From Acidimicrobiaceae bacterium UBA2093 (lineage in GTDB: Bacteria; Actinomycetota; Acidimicrobiia; Acidimicrobiales; Ilumatobacteraceae): DNA of 36,581 bases. This document shows, one piece after another, positions 15,966 through 24,345 of this stretch (positions are counted from its first letter, which is position 1; each line of letters opens with the position of its first letter). A program made the position numbers and the translations under genes. The notes under the pieces were generated by a model that was given only the letters and a program-made list of their open reading frames with translations, did no database searches and was not told the DNA's origin. The stretch spans positions 79,786 through 116,366 of the forward strand of contig DCZD01000012.1 in assembly GCA_002331255.1 (NCBI GenBank), in the 5' to 3' direction.

Positions 15966-17201
15966 ATGAGCGGCGAGACGCTCTTTGATTCCGCTGCTGC
16001 GGATCGCCTTCGAGAGCGAGCACCACTTGCAGCTCGCATCCGACCACGACACCTCGATGATGTGGTCGGCCAAGATCACCTGATTGGCGCTGGTCGACCT
16101 CTTCGACTGCTTGTCGAGCGCGACGCACTTTCTTCGGTTCTCTTCTGGGGCCCTCCGGGCACCGGCAAGACGTCGCTTGCAGAGGTCGTTGCCCTCACGA
16201 CCGCGCGACACTTCGTGCGTCTCTCCGCGGTCTCGTCAGGTGTCAAAGATGTCCGTGAGGCGATCGACGAGGCCCGTGAGCGACTTGGCACGACGGGCCA
16301 ATCGACGATCGTCTTCATCGACGAGATTCATCGATTTTCTCGTAGTCAACAGGATGCATTGTTGCCGGCTGTCGAGAGTGGCACCATCACACTGATTGGT
16401 GCAACCACAGAGAACCCGATGTTCGAAGTGAATTCGCCCTTACGCAGTCGATCGACTTTGTTTCGTCTCGAGCCACTTTCGCGTGACGCAATACATCTTC
16501 TTCTGAAGCGCGGGCTTGCAGCACTCGCGCAAGTTGCCGAGGAGGAAGCCATCGATCTGATTGCAACTCGCTGTATTGGTGACGGTCGAGCTGCTCTTAC
16601 TGCCCTTGACGTTGCTTCGGCGATTGCGGGGGAAGATCAGATTACGGTCGGCGTAGCGGAGGCAGCGCTCTCTACGAGCGCCCAGCGGTACGGGCAGGAC
16701 GATCATTACGACGTCATTTCGGCTTTTATTAAGAGCATCCGTGCTTCACAGGTCGACGCCGCAATTCACTGGTTGGCCCGCATGCTCGAAGCTGGCGAGG
16801 ATGCCCGCTTCATCGCTCGACGACTCGTGATACTCGCAAGTGAGGACATCGGACTCGCCGACCCTCAGTCGTTAGTGGTAGCAGTCGCAGCTGCACAAGC
16901 GCTCGAGCATGTGGGACTGCCCGAGGCTCAGCTGAATCTGGCGCAGGCGGTCGTTCACCTCAGTAGTGCACCCAAAAGCAACGCAGTCGCTCGGGCAATC
17001 TGGTCAGCTCGCGACGACGTTCGGAATGGACGCGTCGGAGAAGTGCCGCCACATCTGCGTGATGCCCACTATTCCGGAGCACGTGAGCTCGGTCATGGGG
17101 CGGGCTATGTGTCACCACATGAAGATGCGAGGACTGCAGAGGACCTGACGTATGTGCCGGAGGAATTGAGGGGTCAGCGGTACTACCGTGAGGATCGATG
17201 A
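15966..17201 (+). CDS. rarA: replication-associated recombination ATPase RarA (MgsA)
   Basis: AAA+ ATPase of the RarA/MgsA/WRNIP1 family, related to clamp loaders and RuvB, acting at stalled forks. The 411-residue protein shows LAARIRPRHLDDVVGQDHLIGAGRPLR (about 21-47), Walker A WGPPGTGKTS (about 61-70), Walker B TIVFIDEIHRF (about 114-124), sensor IGATTENPMFEVNSPLRSR (about 142-160), and the family-specific C-terminal part HYDVISAFIKSIRASQVDAAIHWLARMLEAGED with DIGLADPQ. ATG 15966 (MSGETLFD) resembles actinobacterial homologues. The in-frame GTG 15957, which overlaps the aspS stop, is possible. The position between aspS and alaS is the usual actinobacterial one. Confidence 0.95.
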   Translation: MSGETLFDSAAADRLRERAPLAARIRPRHLDDVVGQDHLIGAGRPLRLLVERDALSSVLFWGPPGTGKTSLAEVVALTTARHFVRLSAVSSGVKDVREAIDEARERLGTTGQSTIVFIDEIHRFSRSQQDALLPAVESGTITLIGATTENPMFEVNSPLRSRSTLFRLEPLSRDAIHLLLKRGLAALAQVAEEEAIDLIATRCIGDGRAALTALDVASAIAGEDQITVGVAEAALSTSAQRYGQDDHYDVISAFIKSIRASQVDAAIHWLARMLEAGEDARFIARRLVILASEDIGLADPQSLVVAVAAAQALEHVGLPEAQLNLAQAVVHLSSAPKSNAVARAIWSARDDVRNGRVGEVPPHLRDAHYSGARELGHGAGYVSPHEDARTAEDLTYVPEELRGQRYYREDR

Positions 17202-17452
17202 TGAAGCGATTCTTTTGGTTTGTTCTCGGGCTCGTGAGCGGCGTGGTGCTCATCACCTGGAGCAAGAAGAAGGCAAACGAAGTGGCCGACAAAGTGGCCG
17301 ATGCACTCGCTCCGGAGAATGTCGTTGAATTCGCTGCTGAAGGTTTGGTTCGCGTCATCCGTCGTATGGGAGAGCTGGCCAGCGCGGCAGCGGTCGCACT
17401 TTCCTCCGCATGGCAAAAATCTGACACCGAAGGTCAAGCAGTCGAACGATAA
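17198..17452 (+). CDS. small membrane-anchored protein (DUF6167-like)
   Basis: An 84-residue protein beginning MMKRFFWFVLGLVSGVVLITWSKKKANEVADKVADALAPENV. It has one N-terminal membrane helix (about 4-20), then a basic stretch and an amphipathic, Ala/Val-rich helix-forming tail. Its shape and location between rarA and alaS match the small DUF6167-type proteins found just upstream of alaS in streptomycetes; I rank that as likely but not proven. Function is unknown. The ATG overlaps the rarA stop (ATGATG, so 17198 or 17201). Its stop TAA forms the first part of the TAAATT -10 candidate for alaS. Confidence 0.75.
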   Translation: MMKRFFWFVLGLVSGVVLITWSKKKANEVADKVADALAPENVVEFAAEGLVRVIRRMGELASAAAVALSSAWQKSDTEGQAVER

Positions 17453-17455
17453 ATT
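17450..17455 (+). promoter_or_regulatory. candidate -10 element (TAAATT) of leaderless alaS
   Basis: TAAATT ends 8 bases before the alaS ATG at 17464. Its first three bases are the stop codon of the small membrane protein gene. No Shine-Dalgarno lies between. Confidence 0.45.
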
Positions 17456-17463
17456 GACTGTCT

Positions 17464-20082
17464 ATGTCATCAGGCCAGTCACCGCGCTCCGCTGACGACC
17501 TGAGGCGAGCGTTTTCTGGGTTCTTTGAATCCAAGGGTCACACAATCGTCCCCTCGGCGAGTCTCATTCCACACGATCCGACGCTCCTCTTTACGGTCGC
17601 CGGCATGGTGCCGTTCAAGCCGTACTTCGTCGGTGACGAAGTTGCCCCGTATAGCCGCGCAGTGAGTGTCCAGAAGTGTGCGCGCGCGGGTGGCAAACAC
17701 AACGACCTAGATGAGGTCGGACGCACCACTCGTCACCTCGTCTTCTTTGAGATGCTCGGCAACTTCAGCTTCGGCGACTACTTCAAGAGCGATGCAATCC
17801 CGTGGAGCTGGGAACTCGTCACCGAAGTATTCGGCCTCGATGGTGACAAATTGTGGATCACTGTCCATGAAAGTGACGACGAAGCAGAGCAGATATGGCA
17901 CGACGAAGTCGGTGTGCCAATGGAGCGAATTCAGCGACTCGGGGACAAGGACAACTTCTGGCAGATGGGGGAGACGGGGCCATGTGGACCATGCTCCGAG
18001 ATTCACATCGATCGTGGGCCGAGCTATGGCCCTGATGGTGGGCCGTTGAACGACCCGACTGGTGATCGGTTCCTTGAATTCTGGAACCTCGTGTTTATGC
18101 AGTACAACCAGTCTGCCGATGGCTCGCGTACGCCATTGCCGCGTCCGAGTATCGACACGGGCGCAGGCGTGGAACGCATCCTTGCTCTAATGCAAAACGT
18201 CGGATCGGTGTGGGAAACCGACGTGTTGTTACCTCTCATCGAGTCGGCTCGCTCGGTCACAGGTGCGACGTACAAAGTCGGAGATTACGGCGACCGCAAC
18301 AGTTTCAGTCTCCGTGTGCTCGCTGAGCACGCACGGTCAGCGACCATGCTCGTGAACGATGGGGTATTTCCATCGAATGAAAATCGCGGTTATGTGCTTC
18401 GACGCATCATTCGTCGGGCTGTTCGTCACGCATTCCTTTTGGGTACTGAGAAACTCATCCTTCCCGACATGGTTCGAACCGCCATTGGCATAATGGGTAA
18501 CGCATATCCAGATCTACGCAAGAACGAAGAGTTCATCGTGGGTGTCGTAGCCAATGAAGAAGATCGCTTCCGTCACACACTGAAGACCGGTCTCGGCATT
18601 CTTGAAAGCGACATTGCTGGCGGTGGGGCATTGTCCGGCACCTCGGCGTTCCTGTTACACGACACCTATGGCTTTCCTCTTGAGCTCACTCAGGAGATTG
18701 CTGGTGAGCGTGGAGTCGAAGTCGATGTTGCAGGTTTCGAAGCAGAGATGTCAATCCAGCGTCAGCGGGCTCGAGATGCACGAAAGACGGCCACAACCGA
18801 CGAAGAGAAAGTTGCTCATTACAGGTCGCTTGCCGAGCATCATGGACCCACCGATTTTGTCGGATATGCGTTCGATGATTGCGAAGCGACTGTCATTGCA
18901 GTACTTCCTGGTGAAGAGCCGCAAACCATAGAAGTCTTTCTGGATCGCACGCCGTTTTACGCGGAGAGTGGTGGTCAAGTCGGCGACGTTGGTCTCATTG
19001 CATCACCACAGTTCACCGGACATGTCATAGACACCACGTTTGCGATTCCAGGTGTGCGACGCCATGTCGTACGAATTGCGTCCGGCGACATCGTTGAAGG
19101 GCAAGTCGTGCGGGCATCGATCGACGCCGTGGCGCGAGGTGCGACGCGGCGAAACCACACCGGTACCCACATCTTGCATTGGGCGTTGCGCAAGGTGCTT
19201 GGTGAACACGTCAAACAGGCCGGGTCATTGGTCGCTCCCGATCGATTACGATTCGACTTCAGTCATTATGCCGCCGTGTCTGACGACGAGTTGCGTCAGA
19301 TCGAGAGACTGGCTAACGAACAAATTCTTCTGAACGACGATGTCGCGGCCTGGGAGACGTCGAAAGAGGAAGCACTCGCTGCCGGAGCGATTGCGTTTTT
19401 CGGAGACAAGTACGGTGACGTCGTCCGTGTTCTCAAGGCAGGCGATTCAGTTGAGCTGTGTGGTGGTACGCACGTTGCTGCCACCGGTGACATCGGGGCA
19501 ATAAAGATCATTGGTGAGAGTTCGATTGGGTCGAACCTACGACGGATCGAGGCGACCACCGGAATGAACACAGTGTTGACTATGCAGCGAAATGATTCTC
19601 TACTTGCCGACATAGCAGGACTTGTTGGCGGGACGGCAGATGTCGCTGTTGACACAGTCGCGCGCAAGATTGACGAGTTGAAGGCAGCGCAAGACGAGAT
19701 CAAACAACTTCGAGCAAAGTTGGCACACGGTCGTGCGGCAGAGCTCGCTGAAGCGTCTGCCGACGGAATCGTTGTGGAGCGGGTCGACGATATGGCTCCG
19801 GGGGATCTTCGTGACTTGTGTGTCGCAGTGCGTCAGAAAGGTGTGCGCGTCGCTGTACTGGGTGGTGTTGGTCCGGGCGGTGGTGTGAGTCTCGTGTGCG
19901 CGGTGTCCAAGGATGTCGATTGCCAAGCATCGGACTTGTTGCGCGACGCCGCCAAGGCGGTCGGTGGTGGCGGTGGCGGCAAAGGTGACGTGGCGACTGC
20001 GGGGGGCAAGAATCCCGACGGTCTCGATGACGCGCTCACCATTGCGCGAGACAAGGTGCGCACTGCACTCGGATTGGCATGA
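17464..20082 (+). CDS. alaS: alanyl-tRNA synthetase
   Basis: Class II synthetase that charges tRNA-Ala and edits Ser/Gly mischarging. The 872 residues show the catalytic start LRRAFSGFFESKGHTIVPSASLIPHDPTLLFTVAGMVPFKPYF, GRTTRHLVFFEMLGNFSFGDYFK (about 86-108) and IDTGAGVERI. The editing domain has the zinc-binding HTGTHILHWALRKVLGEHVKQAGS and CGGTHVAATGDIG. The glycine-rich C-Ala domain has VGGGGGGKGDVATAGGKNPDGLDDAL. Length and domain order are standard. The gene is followed by ruvX and mltG, the conserved actinobacterial alaS-ruvX-mltG-aroE order. The stop overlaps the ruvX ATG by four bases. Confidence 0.97.
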   Translation: MSSGQSPRSADDLRRAFSGFFESKGHTIVPSASLIPHDPTLLFTVAGMVPFKPYFVGDEVAPYSRAVSVQKCARAGGKHNDLDEVGRTTRHLVFFEMLGNFSFGDYFKSDAIPWSWELVTEVFGLDGDKLWITVHESDDEAEQIWHDEVGVPMERIQRLGDKDNFWQMGETGPCGPCSEIHIDRGPSYGPDGGPLNDPTGDRFLEFWNLVFMQYNQSADGSRTPLPRPSIDTGAGVERILALMQNVGSVWETDVLLPLIESARSVTGATYKVGDYGDRNSFSLRVLAEHARSATMLVNDGVFPSNENRGYVLRRIIRRAVRHAFLLGTEKLILPDMVRTAIGIMGNAYPDLRKNEEFIVGVVANEEDRFRHTLKTGLGILESDIAGGGALSGTSAFLLHDTYGFPLELTQEIAGERGVEVDVAGFEAEMSIQRQRARDARKTATTDEEKVAHYRSLAEHHGPTDFVGYAFDDCEATVIAVLPGEEPQTIEVFLDRTPFYAESGGQVGDVGLIASPQFTGHVIDTTFAIPGVRRHVVRIASGDIVEGQVVRASIDAVARGATRRNHTGTHILHWALRKVLGEHVKQAGSLVAPDRLRFDFSHYAAVSDDELRQIERLANEQILLNDDVAAWETSKEEALAAGAIAFFGDKYGDVVRVLKAGDSVELCGGTHVAATGDIGAIKIIGESSIGSNLRRIEATTGMNTVLTMQRNDSLLADIAGLVGGTADVAVDTVARKIDELKAAQDEIKQLRAKLAHGRAAELAEASADGIVVERVDDMAPGDLRDLCVAVRQKGVRVAVLGGVGPGGGVSLVCAVSKDVDCQASDLLRDAAKAVGGGGGGKGDVATAGGKNPDGLDDALTIARDKVRTALGLA

Positions 20083-20528
20083 GAGTCATTGGGCTTGATC
20101 TTGGCTCGAAGCGAATAGGTGTTGCAGTCAGTGACACGAGTGCGACTATCGCTACTCCATTGACTGTTATCCAACGCAGCAAGAAGCACTCAATCGATCA
20201 CCAAGCAATCGCGTCGCTCGTGCGTGAGGAAGAAGCGGAGGCTGTCGTCGTCGGGCTGCCACTTTCTATGTCCGGTGAGATGGGGCCTGCCGCACGTGCT
20301 GCCGTCGCCGAGAGCGAGGTGTTGGCTACCGTGGTCAGTGTGCCAGTACATCTGCATGATGAGCGACTGACCACTGTCGCGGCGGATGCCGTGTTGATCG
20401 AAGCAAAGATGAAGGCACAGGCGCGCCGGCGAGTCGTCGACAAAGTGGCAGCAGCCGTGATGCTGCAGTCTTGGCTTGATGCACGCAAGAACGCGCAGGG
20501 CAGCGACCACTCATCCGGAGCCAACTGA
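20079..20528 (+). CDS. ruvX: RuvX/YqgF-family RNase H-fold nuclease
   Basis: YqgF-type protein with an RNase H fold, described as a Holliday junction resolvase candidate and as an enzyme maturing the 5' end of 16S pre-rRNA. The 149 residues begin MRVIGLDLGSKRIGVAVSD, with the first catalytic Asp7. They also contain AEAVVVGLPLSMSGEMGPAA (about 51-70), VPVHLHDERLTT (about 88-99) with the second acidic pair, and VDKVAAAVMLQSWLD near the end. All expected acidic residues are present. The ATG overlaps the alaS stop (ATGA), and the stop overlaps the mltG ATG by one base, so expression is probably tied to both neighbours. Confidence 0.93.
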   Translation: MRVIGLDLGSKRIGVAVSDTSATIATPLTVIQRSKKHSIDHQAIASLVREEEAEAVVVGLPLSMSGEMGPAARAAVAESEVLATVVSVPVHLHDERLTTVAADAVLIEAKMKAQARRRVVDKVAAAVMLQSWLDARKNAQGSDHSSGAN

Positions 20529-21721
20529 TGGCTGGCGTGTCGGGCGAGCCGCTGATGCCGTCGAACGATTCCGAATGGGTCCAAGATCCGTGGGATGACC
20601 CGCGTCAAGTACATGAGGACGAACTCGTTGATCTAGCGCCAGTGGGACAGCGATGGCGAGGTGCACTCAAGCTCATTGCCGGAATCTCGGTGGGCGTCAT
20701 CCTTCTCTCTGGTGCTGCGGGTTTCTGGTTGCTTCGGCAACTGAACCCGGGTGGCGTCGTGGAAGTGCCGGTCAACTTCACGGTGAACGAAGGGGACACA
20801 GTCTCGAGTATCGCGGCACGGCTCGAACTAGCAGGCATCATCGTCAATGACCGCGTGTTCCGCTGGTACGTAGGACGTAACGGGAGACTCGAAGTATTGC
20901 CGGGCTACTACTCGTTGAAGCCCCGAGACAATGCTGGAAACATCATGAAGGTCTTGGGCACGCCGCCTGCGCAGACGTTCATCAAGGTGACGTTTCCTGA
21001 GGGATACACGGTCGAACAGATTGCGAGTCGATTGTCTGAACAAGCGCCATACATCTCTCGTGAGTCAGTCGTTGAAGTCGCCCGGGCCGGAACTGTCGTG
21101 TCTACTTTTTCCCCGACAGGCTCAATCTCGCTGGAAGGCCTTCTCTTTCCCGATACTTATCAAGTGGCAGGGGATGATGATGCGACCTCGGTGCTGACGC
21201 GAATGGTGGCACTTATGGAACGAGTGGGGCGACAGGAAGGCCTCGATGCTGCGAAGGAGAAAGTTGGCTTCGACCCATACGACGTGTTGATCGTGTCATC
21301 GATGATCGAGCGAGAGGCAAAAGTTGAGAAAGATCGTGCCCTCATCGCGAGGGTCATCTACAACCGACTTGCTGCGAAAATGAAACTTGAGATCGATGCG
21401 ACACTTTTCTATGGCGCTGATCCTTCTGCCAGCTTCAGTGACCTGAAGGAAGTTGACTCGGCCTACAACACGTACAAGCGTGCCGGCCTTCCTCCGACTC
21501 CGATTGCCAATCCGGGTCGGTCGTCCATTAAGGCCGCGCTGTCACCCGCCCCCAACCCTCTGGCTTCGGACCCAATGTGCAAAGACCTTCCGCGAAATAC
21601 GCCATGTGAATACCGGTATTACGTGCTCGCAGACGATGACGGCTCGCACGTTTTTGCCGCAACTTACGAACAACATCTGGAGAATGTCGAAAAGGCGAGG
21701 GCTGCCGGGCTCCTCGGCTGA
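20528..21721 (+). CDS. mltG: endolytic murein transglycosylase MltG (YceG-like)
   Basis: MltG cleaves nascent peptidoglycan strands at the outer face of the membrane. The 397-residue protein has a 45-residue acidic cytoplasmic N-terminus, one membrane helix (about 46-69) and a LysM-like segment VNFTVNEGDTVSSIAARLELAGII (about 82-105). The YceG catalytic domain has LEGLLFPDTYQV (about 202-213) and VSSMIEREAKVEKDRALIARVIYNRL, with the catalytic glutamate at about 261. KLEIDATLFYG and YNTYKRAGLPPTPIANPGRSSIKAALSP follow. Two cysteines late in the protein (MCKDLPRNTPCEYRYY) may form a disulphide. ATG 20528 overlaps the ruvX stop; ATG 20555 is an alternative. Confidence 0.94.
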   Translation: MAGVSGEPLMPSNDSEWVQDPWDDPRQVHEDELVDLAPVGQRWRGALKLIAGISVGVILLSGAAGFWLLRQLNPGGVVEVPVNFTVNEGDTVSSIAARLELAGIIVNDRVFRWYVGRNGRLEVLPGYYSLKPRDNAGNIMKVLGTPPAQTFIKVTFPEGYTVEQIASRLSEQAPYISRESVVEVARAGTVVSTFSPTGSISLEGLLFPDTYQVAGDDDATSVLTRMVALMERVGRQEGLDAAKEKVGFDPYDVLIVSSMIEREAKVEKDRALIARVIYNRLAAKMKLEIDATLFYGADPSASFSDLKEVDSAYNTYKRAGLPPTPIANPGRSSIKAALSPAPNPLASDPMCKDLPRNTPCEYRYYVLADDDGSHVFAATYEQHLENVEKARAAGLLG

Positions 21722-21725
21722 GAAG

Positions 21726-22616
21726 ATGGCTTCCGTCATGGAGGAAGGTCTCACTCGTGCTGCGGTCATCGGAAGTCCGGTGGCACACAGTTTGTCCCCC
21801 GCAATTCACAATGCCGTATTTGCCGCGACCGGTCGAACATGGAACTTTGAGGCAGTTGAGGTTCGGCCCGAAAGTCTTGCCGAAGAATTGTCGCGCCTTG
21901 GGCGAGAGGGTTTTCGTGGCCTGAGCGTGACGATGCCACTGAAGGAAGTCATCGGATCGCTCTTGGCGACCACAGATGACATCGCCTCGACGCTGTCTGC
22001 CGTTAACTGCGCGGCGTATCGAGATGGTGGTTGGCACGGCACGAATACCGATGGTGATGGGTGTCTTGAAGCGTTGAAGATGCATGGGGGAGCGTCCTGT
22101 GCCGGAGAGGTGATGTTGCTTGCCGGAGCCGGCGGCACGGCGCGCTCGATTGCGTTCGCCGCTGTTCGAAACGGCATGGCCGTTCGGGTGATCAATCGCA
22201 CACGAGAGAGGGCGTTGTCACTGGTTGACATGGTCCGTAGGCACACAAGCGATGCGGATATTGATGTGTGGTCGATGGACGGACACCAGACGTTCGAGGT
22301 CCTCGTCAATGCAACGTCAGTGGGGATGGGCTCTGAAGCAGGAGGAGTTGTTCTCGCCGCCGACCTGCCTGTGCCAGAAGATGTCATTTCTGGTTGCAAA
22401 GTTGTAATGGACGCTGTCTATCAGCCTCTGGCGACGCCGCTCCTTCGCGCGGCATCGTTGAAAAATGCGACGACTGTCGACGGTTTATGGATGCTCATTC
22501 ATCAGGCTGTACTGCAACATCGTTGGTGGTTTGGGCACGAAGCTGACTTCGCAATGCCGGATCATGTCATCATGCGTGCGGCCGCAGAACGCGAACTGGA
22601 ACGAAGGCAGCAGTAG
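21726..22616 (+). CDS. aroE: shikimate dehydrogenase
   Basis: Reduces 3-dehydroshikimate to shikimate with NADPH. The 296 residues show AVIGSPVAHSLSPAIHNAVF (about 14-33), the shikimate-binding LSVTMPLKE with its lysine (about 71-79), WHGTNTDGDG, the nucleotide-binding LLAGAGGTARSIAFA (about 129-143), and LVNATSVGMGSEAG. The C-terminal VDGLWMLIHQAVLQHRWWFG is also typical. ATG 21726 lies 4 bases after the mltG stop with GAGAAG immediately before it; ATG 21738 (MEEGLTRAAVIG) is equally plausible on family length. The gene opens an aroE-C-K-B-Q run. Its TAG stop doubles as the start of a putative -10 for aroC. Confidence 0.96.
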   Translation: MASVMEEGLTRAAVIGSPVAHSLSPAIHNAVFAATGRTWNFEAVEVRPESLAEELSRLGREGFRGLSVTMPLKEVIGSLLATTDDIASTLSAVNCAAYRDGGWHGTNTDGDGCLEALKMHGGASCAGEVMLLAGAGGTARSIAFAAVRNGMAVRVINRTRERALSLVDMVRRHTSDADIDVWSMDGHQTFEVLVNATSVGMGSEAGGVVLAADLPVPEDVISGCKVVMDAVYQPLATPLLRAASLKNATTVDGLWMLIHQAVLQHRWWFGHEADFAMPDHVIMRAAAERELERRQQ

Positions 22617-22619
22617 CCT
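22614..22619 (+). promoter_or_regulatory. candidate -10 element (TAGCCT) of leaderless aroC
   Basis: TAGCCT overlaps the aroE stop codon and ends 6 bases before GTG 22626, but only 3 bases before ATG 22623. The recurrent 6-base spacing seen at queA, rel and hisS therefore favours the GTG as the true start. Confidence 0.5.
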
Positions 22620-22625
22620 GACATG

Positions 22626-23792
22626 GTGCTGAGGTATCTAACAGCCGGTGAGTCTCACGGCAAAGCGTTGACGGTCATCGTCGAGGGGCTGCCCGCTGGT
22701 ATGCCGGTGTTGGCCAGTGACATTGAATCTGAACTCGCACGTCGTCGACTCGGATACGGACGTGGTCCACGTCAGAAGTTTGAAAAAGACGAGATCACGC
22801 TCGTTGGTGGAATTCGGCACGGCCGCACCCTCGGGTCGCCCGTCGCCATCGAGATCCAGAACTCGGAATGGTTCCGGAGCGACAAGTGGCATGACGAGAT
22901 GTCGCCAGCCCCCGGTAAGACCGCAAAACCGCTCACCCAGCCACGCCCCGGACACGCAGACCTTGTAGGAATGCAGAAGTACGGATTCGATGATGCGCGT
23001 GACGTGCTCGAGCGCGCGAGCGCGCGGGAGACAGCAGCACGAGTGGCCGCCGGTGCGCTCGCCAAGTTGCTCCTGTCGCATGTCGGCGCTTCGATTGTGA
23101 GTCATGTCATTCAGATCGGTGACGTTCGATCGAACTTGGGTTCGTTGCCATCAGTCGCAGATCTAGAGCAAATCGACGCTTCAGAAGTTCGTTGCTTCGA
23201 TGCGGTAGCCGAAGCACGCATGATTGATGCCATCAAGTCCGCGGCGAAAGATGGCGACAGTCTTGGCGGGGTTGTTGAAGTCGTCGCTCACGGAGTTCCG
23301 TTGGGTCTTGGAAGTCACGTGCATTGGGATCGAAAAATCGACGCCCTGCTCGCACAGGCAATCATGAGTATCCAGGCAGTGAAAGCTGTCGAAATTGGTG
23401 ACGGAATGTCGGTGGCGGGAATGCGTGGGAGCGAAGCGCACGATGCGATTCACTGGGATGAAGCCACGCGCGCATATCGTCGCGAAACTCATCGGTCAGG
23501 TGGCACAGAGGGTGGTATCACTACGGGTGAACCGCTCATCGTGCGCGCCGCTATGAAGCCTCTTGCCACGCTCAACAAGCCAACGATGAAGACCGTTGAC
23601 ATGGTCACCAAGGAAGAGACAGTCAGTTTCAAGGAACGTACCGATGTGACTGCAGTTCCAGCGTTGGGTGTGGTCGGCGAGACCATGGTTGCACTTGTCC
23701 TTGCAGTCGAAGCGCAGAGAAAATTCGGTGGCGACTCCCTTCGTGAATTCATCCACAACGCCACGTCGTTCGCATCCACGCTCGCGGAGTGA
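22626..23792 (+). CDS. aroC: chorismate synthase
   Basis: Converts EPSP to chorismate using reduced FMN, the last step of the shikimate pathway. From GTG 22626 the protein has 388 residues and begins MLRYLTAGESHGKALTVIVEGLPAGMPV, as in other actinobacterial enzymes. Conserved blocks are RRLGYGRGPRQKFEKDEITLVGGIRHGRTLGSPVAI (about 41-76), RPGHADLVGMQKYGFDDARDVLERASARETAARVAAGA (about 106-143) and the terminal ERTDVTAVPALGVVGETMVA. The ATG one codon earlier (22623) is the obvious open start, but the putative -10 spacing and the family N-terminus favour GTG. aroK starts 4 bases after the stop. Confidence 0.96.
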   Translation: MLRYLTAGESHGKALTVIVEGLPAGMPVLASDIESELARRRLGYGRGPRQKFEKDEITLVGGIRHGRTLGSPVAIEIQNSEWFRSDKWHDEMSPAPGKTAKPLTQPRPGHADLVGMQKYGFDDARDVLERASARETAARVAAGALAKLLLSHVGASIVSHVIQIGDVRSNLGSLPSVADLEQIDASEVRCFDAVAEARMIDAIKSAAKDGDSLGGVVEVVAHGVPLGLGSHVHWDRKIDALLAQAIMSIQAVKAVEIGDGMSVAGMRGSEAHDAIHWDEATRAYRRETHRSGGTEGGITTGEPLIVRAAMKPLATLNKPTMKTVDMVTKEETVSFKERTDVTAVPALGVVGETMVALVLAVEAQRKFGGDSLREFIHNATSFASTLAE

Positions 23793-23796
23793 AGCA

Positions 23797-24345
23797 GTGG
23801 CGCATCGTCTGACGCGGCATCTGGTGTTAGTAGGAATGACAGCTTCAGGCAAGACGAGCGTCGCCAACGAGATCGCACGCAGACTCAACGTTGCGCGACT
23901 AGACACCGACGACATTGTTCAGATAATCGATGGACGTAGTGTGCGTGACATATTCGCCGAGGATGGAGAGTCCAAGTTTCGTCAGATCGAGTCACAGGCG
24001 CTCATGAGCGCACTGTCGCGACCAGAACCTTCGGTCATCGCTGTTGCGGCCGGAGCGGTGACAGTCGAGTCGAACCGAGAACAGCTGGGCGATGCTGCCA
24101 TCGCGGGACGAGCGGACATCGTGTGGTTGCGGTGTGATGTCAATGCGCTTCTTCCGCGAGTGGTCGCAGAGGGTCATCGTCCCCTTCTCGACAATGACGC
24201 GGCTGATACCTTGCAAGCGATGGCTACGACGCGGACGCCGCTTTATGAAGCCGTGGCGACTCACGCGGTCGACACTCAAGGCCATGATGTTGCGCGGGTT
24301 GCTGAACTGGTGATCGAACTGGTGAACGAAAGTATGAAGGGATGA
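23797..24345 (+). CDS. aroK: shikimate kinase
   Basis: Phosphorylates shikimate with ATP. From GTG 23797 it has 182 residues: Walker A GMTASGKTS (13-21), LDTDDIVQ (about 35-42) holding the shikimate-binding aspartate, FAEDGESKFRQIE (53-65) with Arg62, lid HRPLL and the later RTPLYEAVA. The glycine triplet that normally contacts shikimate (GGGAV) reads AAGAV here (84-88), so two glycines are alanines. All charged ligands remain, so it is probably active. GTG 23797 was chosen because GAAG precedes it and the mature fold starts there. The upstream open frame overlaps aroC in another reading frame and has no family match. Confidence 0.92.
   Translation: MAHRLTRHLVLVGMTASGKTSVANEIARRLNVARLDTDDIVQIIDGRSVRDIFAEDGESKFRQIESQALMSALSRPEPSVIAVAAGAVTVESNREQLGDAAIAGRADIVWLRCDVNALLPRVVAEGHRPLLDNDAADTLQAMATTRTPLYEAVATHAVDTQGHDVARVAELVIELVNESMKG

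Noticed and set aside
15957..15966. GTG 15957 as the start of rarA
   Set aside because: It makes a neat GTGA overlap with aspS and remains possible, but ATG 15966 gives the N-terminus seen in actinobacterial homologues (MSxxxLFD).
19960..19990. Run of glycine codons near the end of alaS, possibly a slippage or frameshift site
   Set aside because: The frame continues without interruption, and a glycine-rich segment followed by GKGD is normal in the C-Ala domain of AlaRS.
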